Shown piece after piece: positions 16,645-24,068 of a DNA stretch of 63,386 nucleotides. The translations under genes and the position numbers were made by a program. The notes beneath the pieces are model-generated. The model saw nothing but the letters and a program-made list of their open reading frames with translations, ran no database searches and was not told the origin of the DNA. The number at the start of each line of letters is the position of its first letter. Position 1 is the stretch's first letter. This stretch comes from an uncultured Oscillospiraceae bacterium (GTDB taxonomy: Bacteria > Bacillota > Clostridia > Oscillospirales > Ruminococcaceae), in NCBI GenBank assembly GCA_949743955.1, contig CATJVQ010000030.1, positions 1 through 63,386 of the forward strand. The letters run 5' to 3'.

Positions 16645-17478
16645 TTATTGATTCGCCGGGACAGTTGACCCGACGGAATCGAATGGGATAAGGGCCGGCT
16701 GGCGGCCGCGGAAAACGGTCATGCCTTCAAATCCGATCCGGCTGGCAATCTGTGCTGCCTGCCGGATTTCGAACCCGACGATCTCGTGCTTATGCGCGTC
16801 ACTGCCGATGGTAATCATCCGCCCGCCCAGTTCATAGAAGCGGCGCAGGACCCATTCCTCCGGTTCGGTCCGGTTCTTCCAGTCCATCAGGCCCCGCGTG
16901 TTGATCTCCAGTGCCAATCCTTTTTCAATCACACTGCGCAGGACTCGATCGACTGCTTCCTCATAACGGCGCATACACGGTTCTGTTTTCCCCCGCATGA
17001 CACGCAGAGGATAATCCAGATGAGCCAGACTATCAAATCCGCCGAATTCTATCAGGTGAAGAAGCTCATTCAGATAAACGGAGAAAAATTCATCAATCTG
17101 CGCCTGATCACCGTATTGAATAAGGTAGATATCCTGCCCATCCGGGGTAAAATGAACGGAACCCAGGATAAAGTCAAACAAACGGCTCTCCAAGAACTGC
17201 CGGGCAATGTCGGGATAATACTGTGGGTTCCCCAGCTCCAGCCCCCAGAGCAGATCCAGGCGCCCGGAAAACTGTTCGCGCGCCTCTTCGAATTCCTCAC
17301 GACGCTGTGCCTCATGCTCCATATAAAATGGAAATCCAATGGGGTCATAGGATAAATCGAAATGATCCGTCACAGTCAGGCCGGTCAGGCCATTTTTCAG
17401 CGCCGCTTCACACATCTGGAAAATGGTGGGGTGTCCATCCTGTGAAAAACGACTATGGGTATGTAAATCATAAAGCAT
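16645..17478 (-). CDS. PHP-domain phosphoesterase, histidinol-phosphatase-like
   Basis: Metal-dependent PHP-family hydrolase, 277 residues. The N-terminal DLHTHSRFSQDG gives metal ligands H6 and H8; VTDHFDLS, a GLELGNP segment, GSVHF and the late GSDAHKHE complete the site. The start is ATG 17478 with AAGGAGG 11 bases upstream; a TTG at 17505 lacks a ribosome site. It is similar to HisK-type histidinol phosphatases, but no histidine genes are near. In this operon it likely removes phosphate from the product of the phosphodiesterase or from the imported compound. Confidence 0.82.
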   Translation of the reverse strand: MLYDLHTHSRFSQDGHPTIFQMCEAALKNGLTGLTVTDHFDLSYDPIGFPFYMEHEAQRREEFEEAREQFSGRLDLLWGLELGNPQYYPDIARQFLESRLFDFILGSVHFTPDGQDIYLIQYGDQAQIDEFFSVYLNELLHLIEFGGFDSLAHLDYPLRVMRGKTEPCMRRYEEAVDRVLRSVIEKGLALEINTRGLMDWKNRTEPEEWVLRRFYELGGRMITIGSDAHKHEIVGFEIRQAAQIASRIGFEGMTVFRGRQPALIPFDSVGSTVPANQ

Positions 17479-17510
17479 GCAGCACAGAGCCTCCTTCTTG
17501 TTCAAATTTA

Positions 17511-18281
17511 TCAGGCAATAACAACCTGAACGCCGGCGGTCTTCATTTCCAAACGCGCAACGGACGGCAAACCATCGTCAACGACGAACGTATCAAACGC
17601 GCGCAGGTCGCACACCTTAAAGAATGTGTCCGTGCCATATTTGGTGTGATCCACTAAGCAGATGCCGCGCTCGCTTTTGGTCAGGATCTTTTGCTTGATA
17701 ATCCCCATTTCGACACAATGGTCAGAAATTCCGTTGGAAAGGCTGACACCATCCGCACTGAAAATGGCCAGATCGATAGAGGAAAACCGGTTGAGGAAAT
17801 CGTCGGCCAAAAAGCCGGTTGTAATCATCTCCGTGCGCTTGATGACGCCGCCGATATAATAGACCAAGTGGGGCGTGTGCCGTGTCACTTCGGCGGCGAT
17901 ATCCATGGAATTGGTCAGCACGGTCAGTCCCCTGCGCTGGGAAAGCAGCTGTGCGAGGCGGAAAATCGTGGTGCCGGAATCGAGCGCAATAATAGCGTTA
18001 TCGGGAATCATGTCAATCGCTTTCGCGGCGATACGGCGTTTTTCCTGGTCGCATACGACACTGCGGGAATCCCTCGCGGACATGCTCTGCGGGAGATCGC
18101 TGTTATCGGTCAGGACAGCGCCGCCATAAACCTTGCGGATCATTCCCTCGCTCTCAAGCATATTCAAATCCCGCCGGATAGTCTCCAATGAAACAGAGAA
18201 ACGGGCACAGAGATCAGCGGTGCTGACTTTTCTGCTGCGAATGAGAAGTCGACGAATCTCTTGGATTCTGTCATATTTCAT
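17511..18281 (-). CDS. DeoR-family transcriptional regulator
   Basis: DNA-binding repressor of the DeoR/GlpR family, 256 residues. An N-terminal helix-turn-helix lies at about 18-40 (VSTADLCARFSVSLETIRRD), followed by the GMIRKVYGGA linker and a sugar-phosphate-isomerase-like effector domain with DSGTTIFRLAQLL and LTNSMDIA. DeoR proteins usually sense a phosphorylated intermediate. It is the first gene of the leftward operon and probably autoregulates the promoter at 18416-18444, where direct repeats TTAATGAA are found. Confidence 0.9.
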   Translation of the reverse strand: MKYDRIQEIRRLLIRSRKVSTADLCARFSVSLETIRRDLNMLESEGMIRKVYGGAVLTDNSDLPQSMSARDSRSVVCDQEKRRIAAKAIDMIPDNAIIALDSGTTIFRLAQLLSQRRGLTVLTNSMDIAAEVTRHTPHLVYYIGGVIKRTEMITTGFLADDFLNRFSSIDLAIFSADGVSLSNGISDHCVEMGIIKQKILTKSERGICLVDHTKYGTDTFFKVCDLRAFDTFVVDDGLPSVARLEMKTAGVQVVIA

Positions 18282-18389
18282 GGTTTCTCTTCCTTAAATA
18301 GAACAAAATCAGTGGCAGTCCGATCTCAATCCACGCTTAAAAACGCACAGAAAACCACAAAAAATCAATAAAAAGGCGATAATTAGCGC

Positions 18390-18408
18390 TTAATGAATTT
18401 TTAATGAA
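18390..18408 (-). promoter_or_regulatory. Direct repeats, candidate DeoR operator
   Basis: TTAATGAA occurs twice in direct repeat, at about 18390-18397 and 18401-18408, just downstream of the predicted start of the leftward operon. An AT-rich direct repeat overlapping the start site is the expected position for a DeoR-type operator. This is inference from position only. Confidence 0.4.
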
Positions 18409-18415
18409 CAAGTTA

Positions 18416-18444
18416 ATTATACACAAAACACAATAGTCTGTCAA
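18416..18444 (-). promoter_or_regulatory. Promoter of the DeoR-PHP-ABC operon
   Basis: Read on the minus strand: TTGACA (18444-18439), 17-bp spacer, TATAAT (18421-18416). Both boxes are exact consensus. The start should be near 18409, giving a leader of about 128 nt before the DeoR gene. Confidence 0.85.
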
Positions 18445-18813
18445 TAAAATATTAAAAATAAATGAATAAAAGCAGAGGAATTTTCTTACTTTCCTCTTTT
18501 TATGTGGTTTAATGTGGAATTCACAGGAATCAACATTGAGAGAAACCAGTGCTTCTATGCGGATAAAAGGGCGATGGCGGGTCCGCAGGAGGCGAACGCC
18601 ATCGGGAATACTGCGGTGCGCTTCCTCCGCCGAGGAGGCCCTCTCCTGTTTCGTGCTGGAGGTGAGGGAGTATATGCTGTCCGCCTAGTTTCAAAAGGAG
18701 ATGGCGGGAGGAATACCGGGAGCACTGTGAATCGTTGGGAGGGCGCGTCAGGAGGCCATAAGGCGCCCGAGTGTGTTTTTATGTTTTTTGATGGAAGAAA
18801 CGCCCGGAAGGGC
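18445..18813. other. Intergenic stretch without a recognised gene
   Basis: Between the two divergent promoters I see no convincing gene. A frame of 132 codons from 18502 covers the region but lacks a ribosome site, overlaps the next gene and has an unprotein-like composition. A weak hairpin GGGCGC (18741-18746) / GCGCCC (18763-18768) followed after seven bases by a T run may be a terminator. A purine-rich, hairpin-prone part near 18570-18710 could be RNA but matches no class I know. Confidence 0.35.
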
Positions 18814-18842
18814 TTGACAGAAAGGTTTCAATTTGCTAATAT
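18814..18842 (+). promoter_or_regulatory. Promoter of the cysteine desulfidase-like gene
   Basis: TTGACA (18814-18819), 17-bp spacer, TAATAT (18837-18842). It lies 48 bp before the start codon of the gene at 18890, with AAAGGAG in front of that start. Confidence 0.75.
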
Positions 18843-18889
18843 GATTAGTAGAAATATTAGTAAACATATTATAAAAGGAGCTGCGCAAA

Positions 18890-20164
18890 ATGAGTACTAA
18901 AACGGGCGCAAAAACCTATCTGGACATTTTAAAGAGCGAGCTCTCTCCTGCGCTGGGCTGCACAGAGCCGGTAGCGGTCGCCTATGCTGCGGCGCGGGCG
19001 CAGCAGGCATTGGGAATACGGCCGGATACGGTTGAGGTACAGGCCAGCCGCAACATCCTCAAAAATGCGATGGGTGTAGGCATCCCGGGCACGGATATGG
19101 TGGGGCTGGAGATTGCCGCAGCTCTCGGCGCGCTGGCCGGCGACGCGGACGCAGTGTTGGAGGTGCTACATATGGTGACCCCCCAGGATGTGGAGGCGGC
19201 CAAAGCGATGCGGGAGAGGGGCGGTGTCCGTGTGGGTAAAGCATCCACAGAGAAGACGCTTTATATCGCAGCCACCTGCCGCGCAGGGGATGCCGAGGCG
19301 TGCGCCGTCATTGAGGATCGGCACACAAACGTTGTCCGCATCACTCGTGGAGACGAGGTTCTCTACGAAAAAGCAGATGCCTCCGGCGGGGAGATGGATG
19401 CCCAGAATACCGCGCTCGACGTGGAGAGTATTTTCCGCTTTGTCACCGAAGCGCCGATGGAGGAGCTTTCCTTCCTGCGCCAGGCGGCTGAGATGAACCG
19501 GACAATCGCCCACGAGGGACTGGAGGGGCGCTACGGCCTCGGCGTAGGGCGGAATGTCTTTGAGTCGATGCAGGAGGGCAGCCTTTCCGACTACGCGGTC
19601 GCCCTCACCTGCGCCGCCTCGGACATGAGGATGTCCGGCGGTACGCTGCCCGTTATGACACTGTGCGGCAGCGGCAACCAGGGCATTACCGCCACGCTGC
19701 CGGTCATCGCGGCGGCGCAGAAGCTCGGGAAAAGCGAGGAGGATCTTCTGCGGGCGCTGGCGTTGAGCTGCCTCATCACGGTGCATGTCAAGCGCCATAT
19801 CGGGCGCCTTTCGCCGCTGTGCGGCTGCGGCATGGGGGCCGCAGTCGGATCCTGCTGCGGACTGACCTATCTGATGGGCGGCGGACTGCATGAAATCGAG
19901 GGCGCCATCCGCAATGTCATCGCTGATGTTTCCGGCGTCATCTGCGATGGGGCCAAGGCAGGGTGTTCCCTCAAGATCGCCACGGCCGTTTCGAGCGCCT
20001 GCCGCTGCTCGATGCTGGCCCTGCATGGGTCTGCCGCGGGTAATCTGGACGGCATCGTCTGCGAGGATGTGGAAAGAACGATAGATAACCTCGGGGGCCT
20101 AGGCGCCGAGGGGATGGCCGGCACCGATCAGGTCATTCTCGACATGATGGTCTGCAAATCATAA
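18890..20164 (+). CDS. L-cysteine desulfidase / UPF0597 family Fe-S enzyme
   Basis: Member of the UPF0597 family (YhaM/CyuA), related to the alpha chain of Fe-S L-serine dehydratase. Known members break L-cysteine into pyruvate, ammonia and sulfide with a 4Fe-4S cluster. The 424-residue length is usual. SPALGCTEPVAVAYAAA near the N-terminus and CGSGNQGITATLPV and CGCGMGAAVGSCCG later provide the cluster and substrate cysteines. It starts at ATG 18890 with a good ribosome site. It is followed by a UroD-like gene after 68 bp, and its role with that neighbour is unclear; it could act on a cysteine- or serine-like compound. Confidence 0.85.
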   Translation: MSTKTGAKTYLDILKSELSPALGCTEPVAVAYAAARAQQALGIRPDTVEVQASRNILKNAMGVGIPGTDMVGLEIAAALGALAGDADAVLEVLHMVTPQDVEAAKAMRERGGVRVGKASTEKTLYIAATCRAGDAEACAVIEDRHTNVVRITRGDEVLYEKADASGGEMDAQNTALDVESIFRFVTEAPMEELSFLRQAAEMNRTIAHEGLEGRYGLGVGRNVFESMQEGSLSDYAVALTCAASDMRMSGGTLPVMTLCGSGNQGITATLPVIAAAQKLGKSEEDLLRALALSCLITVHVKRHIGRLSPLCGCGMGAAVGSCCGLTYLMGGGLHEIEGAIRNVIADVSGVICDGAKAGCSLKIATAVSSACRCSMLALHGSAAGNLDGIVCEDVERTIDNLGGLGAEGMAGTDQVILDMMVCKS

Positions 20165-20232
20165 CCATAAGGCGTCTGCGGCAGTCCGCCGCGGAACGCC
20201 CACGGGAAACCGATATAAAGGAGTCAACAGAG

Positions 20233-21207
20233 ATGGACAAGAGAACAAGGGTACTGAATGCGCTCAATAAGCAGCCGGTGGATCATGTCCCGGCAGGGTT
20301 CTGGTATCATTTCGCCGGCGAGGAGGCCGTGGGAGAGGGCTGTGTACAGGCGCACCTCCGGTACTTCCGCGAGACGGATCTGGACTTCATCAAGGTCATG
20401 TGCGACGGTTACTTCCCGTACCCCATCACGGAGAAGATTGAAAAGGCGTCCGACTGGCGGAAGATTCAGCCGATCGGGAAGGATCATCCGTTTATCAGCG
20501 AGCAGGTCTGGCGCGCGAAGCGTGTCGTCGAGGAGGCCGGGAAGGACTGCTGTGTCTTCTATAACGTGTTCGCGCCGTTCTCGTCCATCCGCTTCGGAGC
20601 GGGCGAGGAACTGGTGATGAAGCACATCAAGGAGGATCCGCTCGCGGTCATGCACGCGCTGGACGTCATCGCGCAGGACAATGCGGACCTGGCCGAGCGC
20701 CTTATCACTGAGGCTGGGTGCGACGGTGTCTACTACTGTGTACAGGGCGGAGAAATCGGGCGTTTCACGCACGAGGAGTACCGCAAGTGGATTATGCCCA
20801 GCGATCTGTATGTGCTTGAGCGTGCCAATCGGTATTCGGAGAACAATATCATGCACTGCTGCGGCTGGGCCGGGGCGAAGAACGATCTGACACTCTGGCA
20901 GAACTACCCGGTCAAGTGCATCAACTGGGCGGTGTACGTGGAGGAGATGCCGCTGGAAGAGGGCCGTTCCTTCTGGGGCGGGCGCGCTGTCCTCGGCGGG
21001 TTCCAGACCCAGCATATTGATGCGGCCTGCACCCAGTATGAGGGTATCCTCTACACCGGCACGAAGGAGGAGGTCCAGGCATTCACGCGCGAGACCATCC
21101 TTAAATACGGCAAGCTGGGCTTGATGCTCGGCGGGGACTGCACCATCGCGTCTTTCATTGATTACGAACGCCTGCGCTGGGTCGTTGAGGCCGCGCGTCA
21201 GGTATGA
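20233..21207 (+). CDS. Uroporphyrinogen decarboxylase-like (UroD/MtaA fold) protein
   Basis: TIM-barrel protein of the UroD superfamily, 324 residues. In anaerobes most such extra copies are corrinoid or CoM methyltransferases or uncharacterised catabolic enzymes rather than heme enzymes. Visible features are the N-terminal RVLNALNKQPVDHVPAGFW, a mid-protein CVQGGEIGR block, HCCGWAG, and a C-terminal GGDCTI, which could bind zinc through His/Cys residues. There are no heme genes here. It overlaps the GntR gene by four bases (ATGA), so the two are expressed together. The substrate is unknown. Confidence 0.8.
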   Translation: MDKRTRVLNALNKQPVDHVPAGFWYHFAGEEAVGEGCVQAHLRYFRETDLDFIKVMCDGYFPYPITEKIEKASDWRKIQPIGKDHPFISEQVWRAKRVVEEAGKDCCVFYNVFAPFSSIRFGAGEELVMKHIKEDPLAVMHALDVIAQDNADLAERLITEAGCDGVYYCVQGGEIGRFTHEEYRKWIMPSDLYVLERANRYSENNIMHCCGWAGAKNDLTLWQNYPVKCINWAVYVEEMPLEEGRSFWGGRAVLGGFQTQHIDAACTQYEGILYTGTKEEVQAFTRETILKYGKLGLMLGGDCTIASFIDYERLRWVVEAARQV

Positions 21208-21884
21208 GTGCCATCCGTACAGCCAGTGGGACAGCGGTGAAGGAGCAGAAGCTCCCGCTCTCAGATCGGATTCACGACGAGGTTCTCGAAATGGTGATCC
21301 GCCTCTCCGATGATGGAGAGGCGGATACCGTCTTTACAGAGAGCGCGCTGGTGGAGCAATTCAGTGTGAGCAAGGCCCCCGTGCGCGAGGCGTTGGTGAA
21401 GCTGTGCGGCGAGGGTGTCCTGCGCAGTATGCCGCGCTTCGGGTATACGATTGTGCGCCTCGGCCCAAAGGAAGCGCGGGATATCATGGAGTTCCGGCTG
21501 ATTCTTGAGCTCGGGGCGCTGCGCCGTTCGCTGCCGAAGCTGCCGGATGCGGCGCTGAATCATGTGGCGGAGCATCTTGCCGCCTCCCACAGCCGGCAGG
21601 GACAGCAGGATGTGTGGAGCATCTGGGACGATAACATGGAATTTCACTGCCTGCTTGCAGGGCTCGACGGCAACGACTATATTTCCCGCGCCCTGCGCGA
21701 GAGCATGATGATCCAGAAACGCATCTATGCGCAGATGCACTGGCAGAGCCAGCATACGCTGGAAAACCGCCTGAATCCTATACCGCATGAGCGCATCTAT
21801 CAGGCGATGCTGCGGCGGGATGTTGAGGCGGCTGTCGAGGCGCTCCGGCAGGATATTGCCGAGGGGACACAGGAAGAGAAGTGA
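21204..21884 (+). CDS. GntR-family regulator, FadR subfamily
   Basis: Transcriptional regulator of 226 residues with an N-terminal winged helix (LVEQFSVSKAPVREALVKLCGEGVL at about 46-70) and a C-terminal all-helical FCD ligand domain with the usual metal/ligand residues (ARDIMEFRLILELGAL, then MEFHCLLA and later a PHERIYQAM histidine). It overlaps the UroD-like gene. It likely controls this gene pair or the importer operon that follows; a palindrome at 22003-22017 is a candidate operator. Confidence 0.9.
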   Translation: MSAIRTASGTAVKEQKLPLSDRIHDEVLEMVIRLSDDGEADTVFTESALVEQFSVSKAPVREALVKLCGEGVLRSMPRFGYTIVRLGPKEARDIMEFRLILELGALRRSLPKLPDAALNHVAEHLAASHSRQGQQDVWSIWDDNMEFHCLLAGLDGNDYISRALRESMMIQKRIYAQMHWQSQHTLENRLNPIPHERIYQAMLRRDVEAAVEALRQDIAEGTQEEK

Positions 21885-21895
21885 ATATTTGGAGA

Positions 21896-21923
21896 TGGGG
21901 CCTCGGCGGCCCCATTCTTTTTG
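21896..21923 (+). terminator. Rho-independent terminator after the GntR gene
   Basis: TGGGGCC (21896-21902), loop TCGGC, GGCCCCA (21908-21914), followed by TTCTTTTTG. It ends the desulfidase-UroD-GntR unit. Confidence 0.8.
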
Positions 21924-22002
21924 TCGTATTCCGGCCTGCTGACCGGGAGGGTGGATGCGGCAAACGGCTCCCGGACAGACAATTATATTCGGCATACCCG
22001 TT

Positions 22003-22017
22003 AAATATGGCATATTT
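22003..22017. promoter_or_regulatory. Palindrome, candidate operator for the LplB importer operon
   Basis: AAATATG, one base, CATATTT: a perfect 7-bp inverted repeat in the region upstream of the permease gene at 22174. It is AT-rich and lies where a promoter would be expected; I found no clear -35/-10 pair. GntR or the YesN-type regulator encoded nearby could bind it. Confidence 0.4.
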
Positions 22018-22173
22018 CGACCCTGCGATTGAATAAAGCACATAATATAAAGAAAGAAATCATAGAATTTTATATGTTATGGTGATATTATTACAGATAA
22101 GTCCAGACAGTCGGGCTGAATGGCAATCCGGCAAGGACACCGGATATTCAAAAAACAGAAGAGGGTGTGACGT

Positions 22174-23097
22174 ATGCGGCAAACGACGGCGTTCCATGCA
22201 AACCTTGAGAAGGCCAAGCGGAATTATGTGCTCTATCTGCTTCTCCTGCCTGCGTTTTTGTACGTGCTGATCTTCAACTATGTTCCGATGTACGGGATTC
22301 AGTTGGCGTTCAAAGACTATATGGCGGGACTGGGCATCTGGGGGAGCCCGTGGGTAGGCTTTGAACATTTTGGGCGGTTCTTTGCTTCGCCCGATTTTAA
22401 AGATATCGTGTGGAACACCATCTCGCTGAGCCTGTATCAGCTCCTAGTCGGCTTCCCCATCCCGATTCTGCTGGCGCTCCTGATTAACTCCTGCTCCCGT
22501 TTCGGCTTCAAGAAGTATGTGCAGAATCTGATTTACGCCCCCCATTTCATCTCTATTGTGGTGCTCGTGGGCATGATGCAGATCATGATGTCCCCGCGCA
22601 GCGGCGTTATCAACACGATAATCTCCTCCCTCGGAGCCGAGCCCATCTTCTTCTTCGGCGAGGAAAAATATTTCCGCCATCTCTATGTCCTCAGCGGTGT
22701 GTGGCAGAATATGGGCTTTAACTCCATCATTTACATATCGGCTCTCGCCGGCGTCAGCTATGACATGCACGAGGCCGCTATCGTGGACGGCGCGTCTAAA
22801 TGGAAGCGCATCCTCTATATCGACCTGCCCTCCATCCTGCCCACGGCTATGATCATGCTCATCATGCAGGTCGGGCAGGTGATGAGCATCGGGTTTGAGA
22901 AAGTCTACCTGATGCAGAACAGCATCAATATGCCCGTGGCGGAAATCATTTCTACTTATATCTATAAGAAGGGCATCCTTGACACGGACTACGGCTTCTC
23001 CGCAGCAGTGGGATTATTCAATAACGTCATCAACTTTACCCTGCTGGTTATCGTGAACAAGTTTTCAAAGAAGACCACTGGCTCAAGCCTGTGGTGA
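22174..23097 (+). CDS. ABC importer permease, LplB type
   Basis: Membrane permease of a carbohydrate-type importer (CUT1, LplB/YtcP-like), 307 residues, six predicted membrane helices beginning near residue 20 (YVLYLLLLPAFLYVLIFNYVPMYGIQ, a family hallmark). The EAA loop DMHEAAIVDGASKWKRILYIDLP lies near residue 200. LplB/LplC systems import oligosaccharides, uronides or similar and usually have no ATPase gene beside them, as here. It is followed by LplC after 15 bp. Confidence 0.92.
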   Translation: MRQTTAFHANLEKAKRNYVLYLLLLPAFLYVLIFNYVPMYGIQLAFKDYMAGLGIWGSPWVGFEHFGRFFASPDFKDIVWNTISLSLYQLLVGFPIPILLALLINSCSRFGFKKYVQNLIYAPHFISIVVLVGMMQIMMSPRSGVINTIISSLGAEPIFFFGEEKYFRHLYVLSGVWQNMGFNSIIYISALAGVSYDMHEAAIVDGASKWKRILYIDLPSILPTAMIMLIMQVGQVMSIGFEKVYLMQNSINMPVAEIISTYIYKKGILDTDYGFSAAVGLFNNVINFTLLVIVNKFSKKTTGSSLW

Positions 23098-23112
23098 GGG
23101 GAGGGTGCAGAG

Positions 23113-24000
23113 ATGAAATTATCGCGGGAGGATAAAATTTTCGACCTCATCAATTATATCGTGCTTGGCGCCGTTTCACTGCTTGTGCTTTATCCGCTGT
23201 ATTTCATGGTGATCGCCTCCTTCTCGAGCCCTGAAATGGTCAACAGCGGGCAGATTGTGCTGGTTCCGCGCGGTGTTACGCTCGACGGCTACAAGCGCCT
23301 GGTACAGGACGCGAATATCTGGATAGGCTATCGGAATACCATTATTTATACTGTCTTCGGCACGTTTCTCAATATTGTGGTTACTGTCAGCGCCGCTTTC
23401 GCCCTCGCCCACCGCGACCTTGTGGGAAAGCAGTTTTTCATGGGCTATTTCGTCTTCACCATGTATTTTTCCGGCGGCATGATTCCGCTTTATATCGTCG
23501 TCAACAAGATCGGCCTTTACAATAACCCAATGGTTCTCATCATCCTCGGCGCGGTGTCGGTCTATAACCTCATTATTGCCCGCACGTTCTTCCAGACCAC
23601 GCTCCCACCGGAGCTCTACGATGCCGCCGCTATCGACGGCTGCGGGAACTTCCGCTTCTTTATCCAGATAGCTGTCCCGCTTTCGAAGGCGATTATCGCC
23701 GTGCTCGTTGTGTTCTACGGTGTCGGGCACTGGAACGAGTTCTTCAATGCCCTTATGTACATCTCTAAAAAGGAGTATTACCCGCTCCAGCTTGTCCTCA
23801 GAGAGATCCTTCTCCAGAGCCGCATGGTGGAGCAGGTGGCAACAGAGGCCGCCCTCATCGACCTTCAGGAGCGCCAGAGATACGCCGAGCTTATCAAATA
23901 CGGCGTCATCGTTGTCTCGTCCCTTCCGATCCTAGCGGTTTATCCGTTTGCACAGAAATATTTCGTCAAGGGGGTGATGATCGGCTCCGTGAAGGGATAA
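23113..24000 (+). CDS. ABC importer permease, LplC/YtcP type
   Basis: Second permease, 295 residues, six membrane helices, with the LplC start pattern (IFDLINYIVLGAVSLLVLYPLYF) and the EAA loop LPPELYDAAAIDGCGNFRFFIQIAVP near residue 185. The C-terminus PILAVYPFAQKYFVKGVMIGSVKG is the conserved tail of this subfamily. Ribosome site GGGGAGGG lies just upstream. It is 15 bp after LplB and 68 bp before the binding protein. Confidence 0.93.
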   Translation: MKLSREDKIFDLINYIVLGAVSLLVLYPLYFMVIASFSSPEMVNSGQIVLVPRGVTLDGYKRLVQDANIWIGYRNTIIYTVFGTFLNIVVTVSAAFALAHRDLVGKQFFMGYFVFTMYFSGGMIPLYIVVNKIGLYNNPMVLIILGAVSVYNLIIARTFFQTTLPPELYDAAAIDGCGNFRFFIQIAVPLSKAIIAVLVVFYGVGHWNEFFNALMYISKKEYYPLQLVLREILLQSRMVEQVATEAALIDLQERQRYAELIKYGVIVVSSLPILAVYPFAQKYFVKGVMIGSVKG

Positions 24001-24068
24001 TGGGTTGCCGCCGTACACAGGATACACAGAGGAATCAATTCAAGTTTAGCTTGAGGAGGAATTACAAC

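Noticed and set aside
18502-18900. A 132-codon frame upstream of the desulfidase-like gene
   Set aside because: No ribosome site, overlaps the promoter and start of the following gene, and has an unprotein-like composition.
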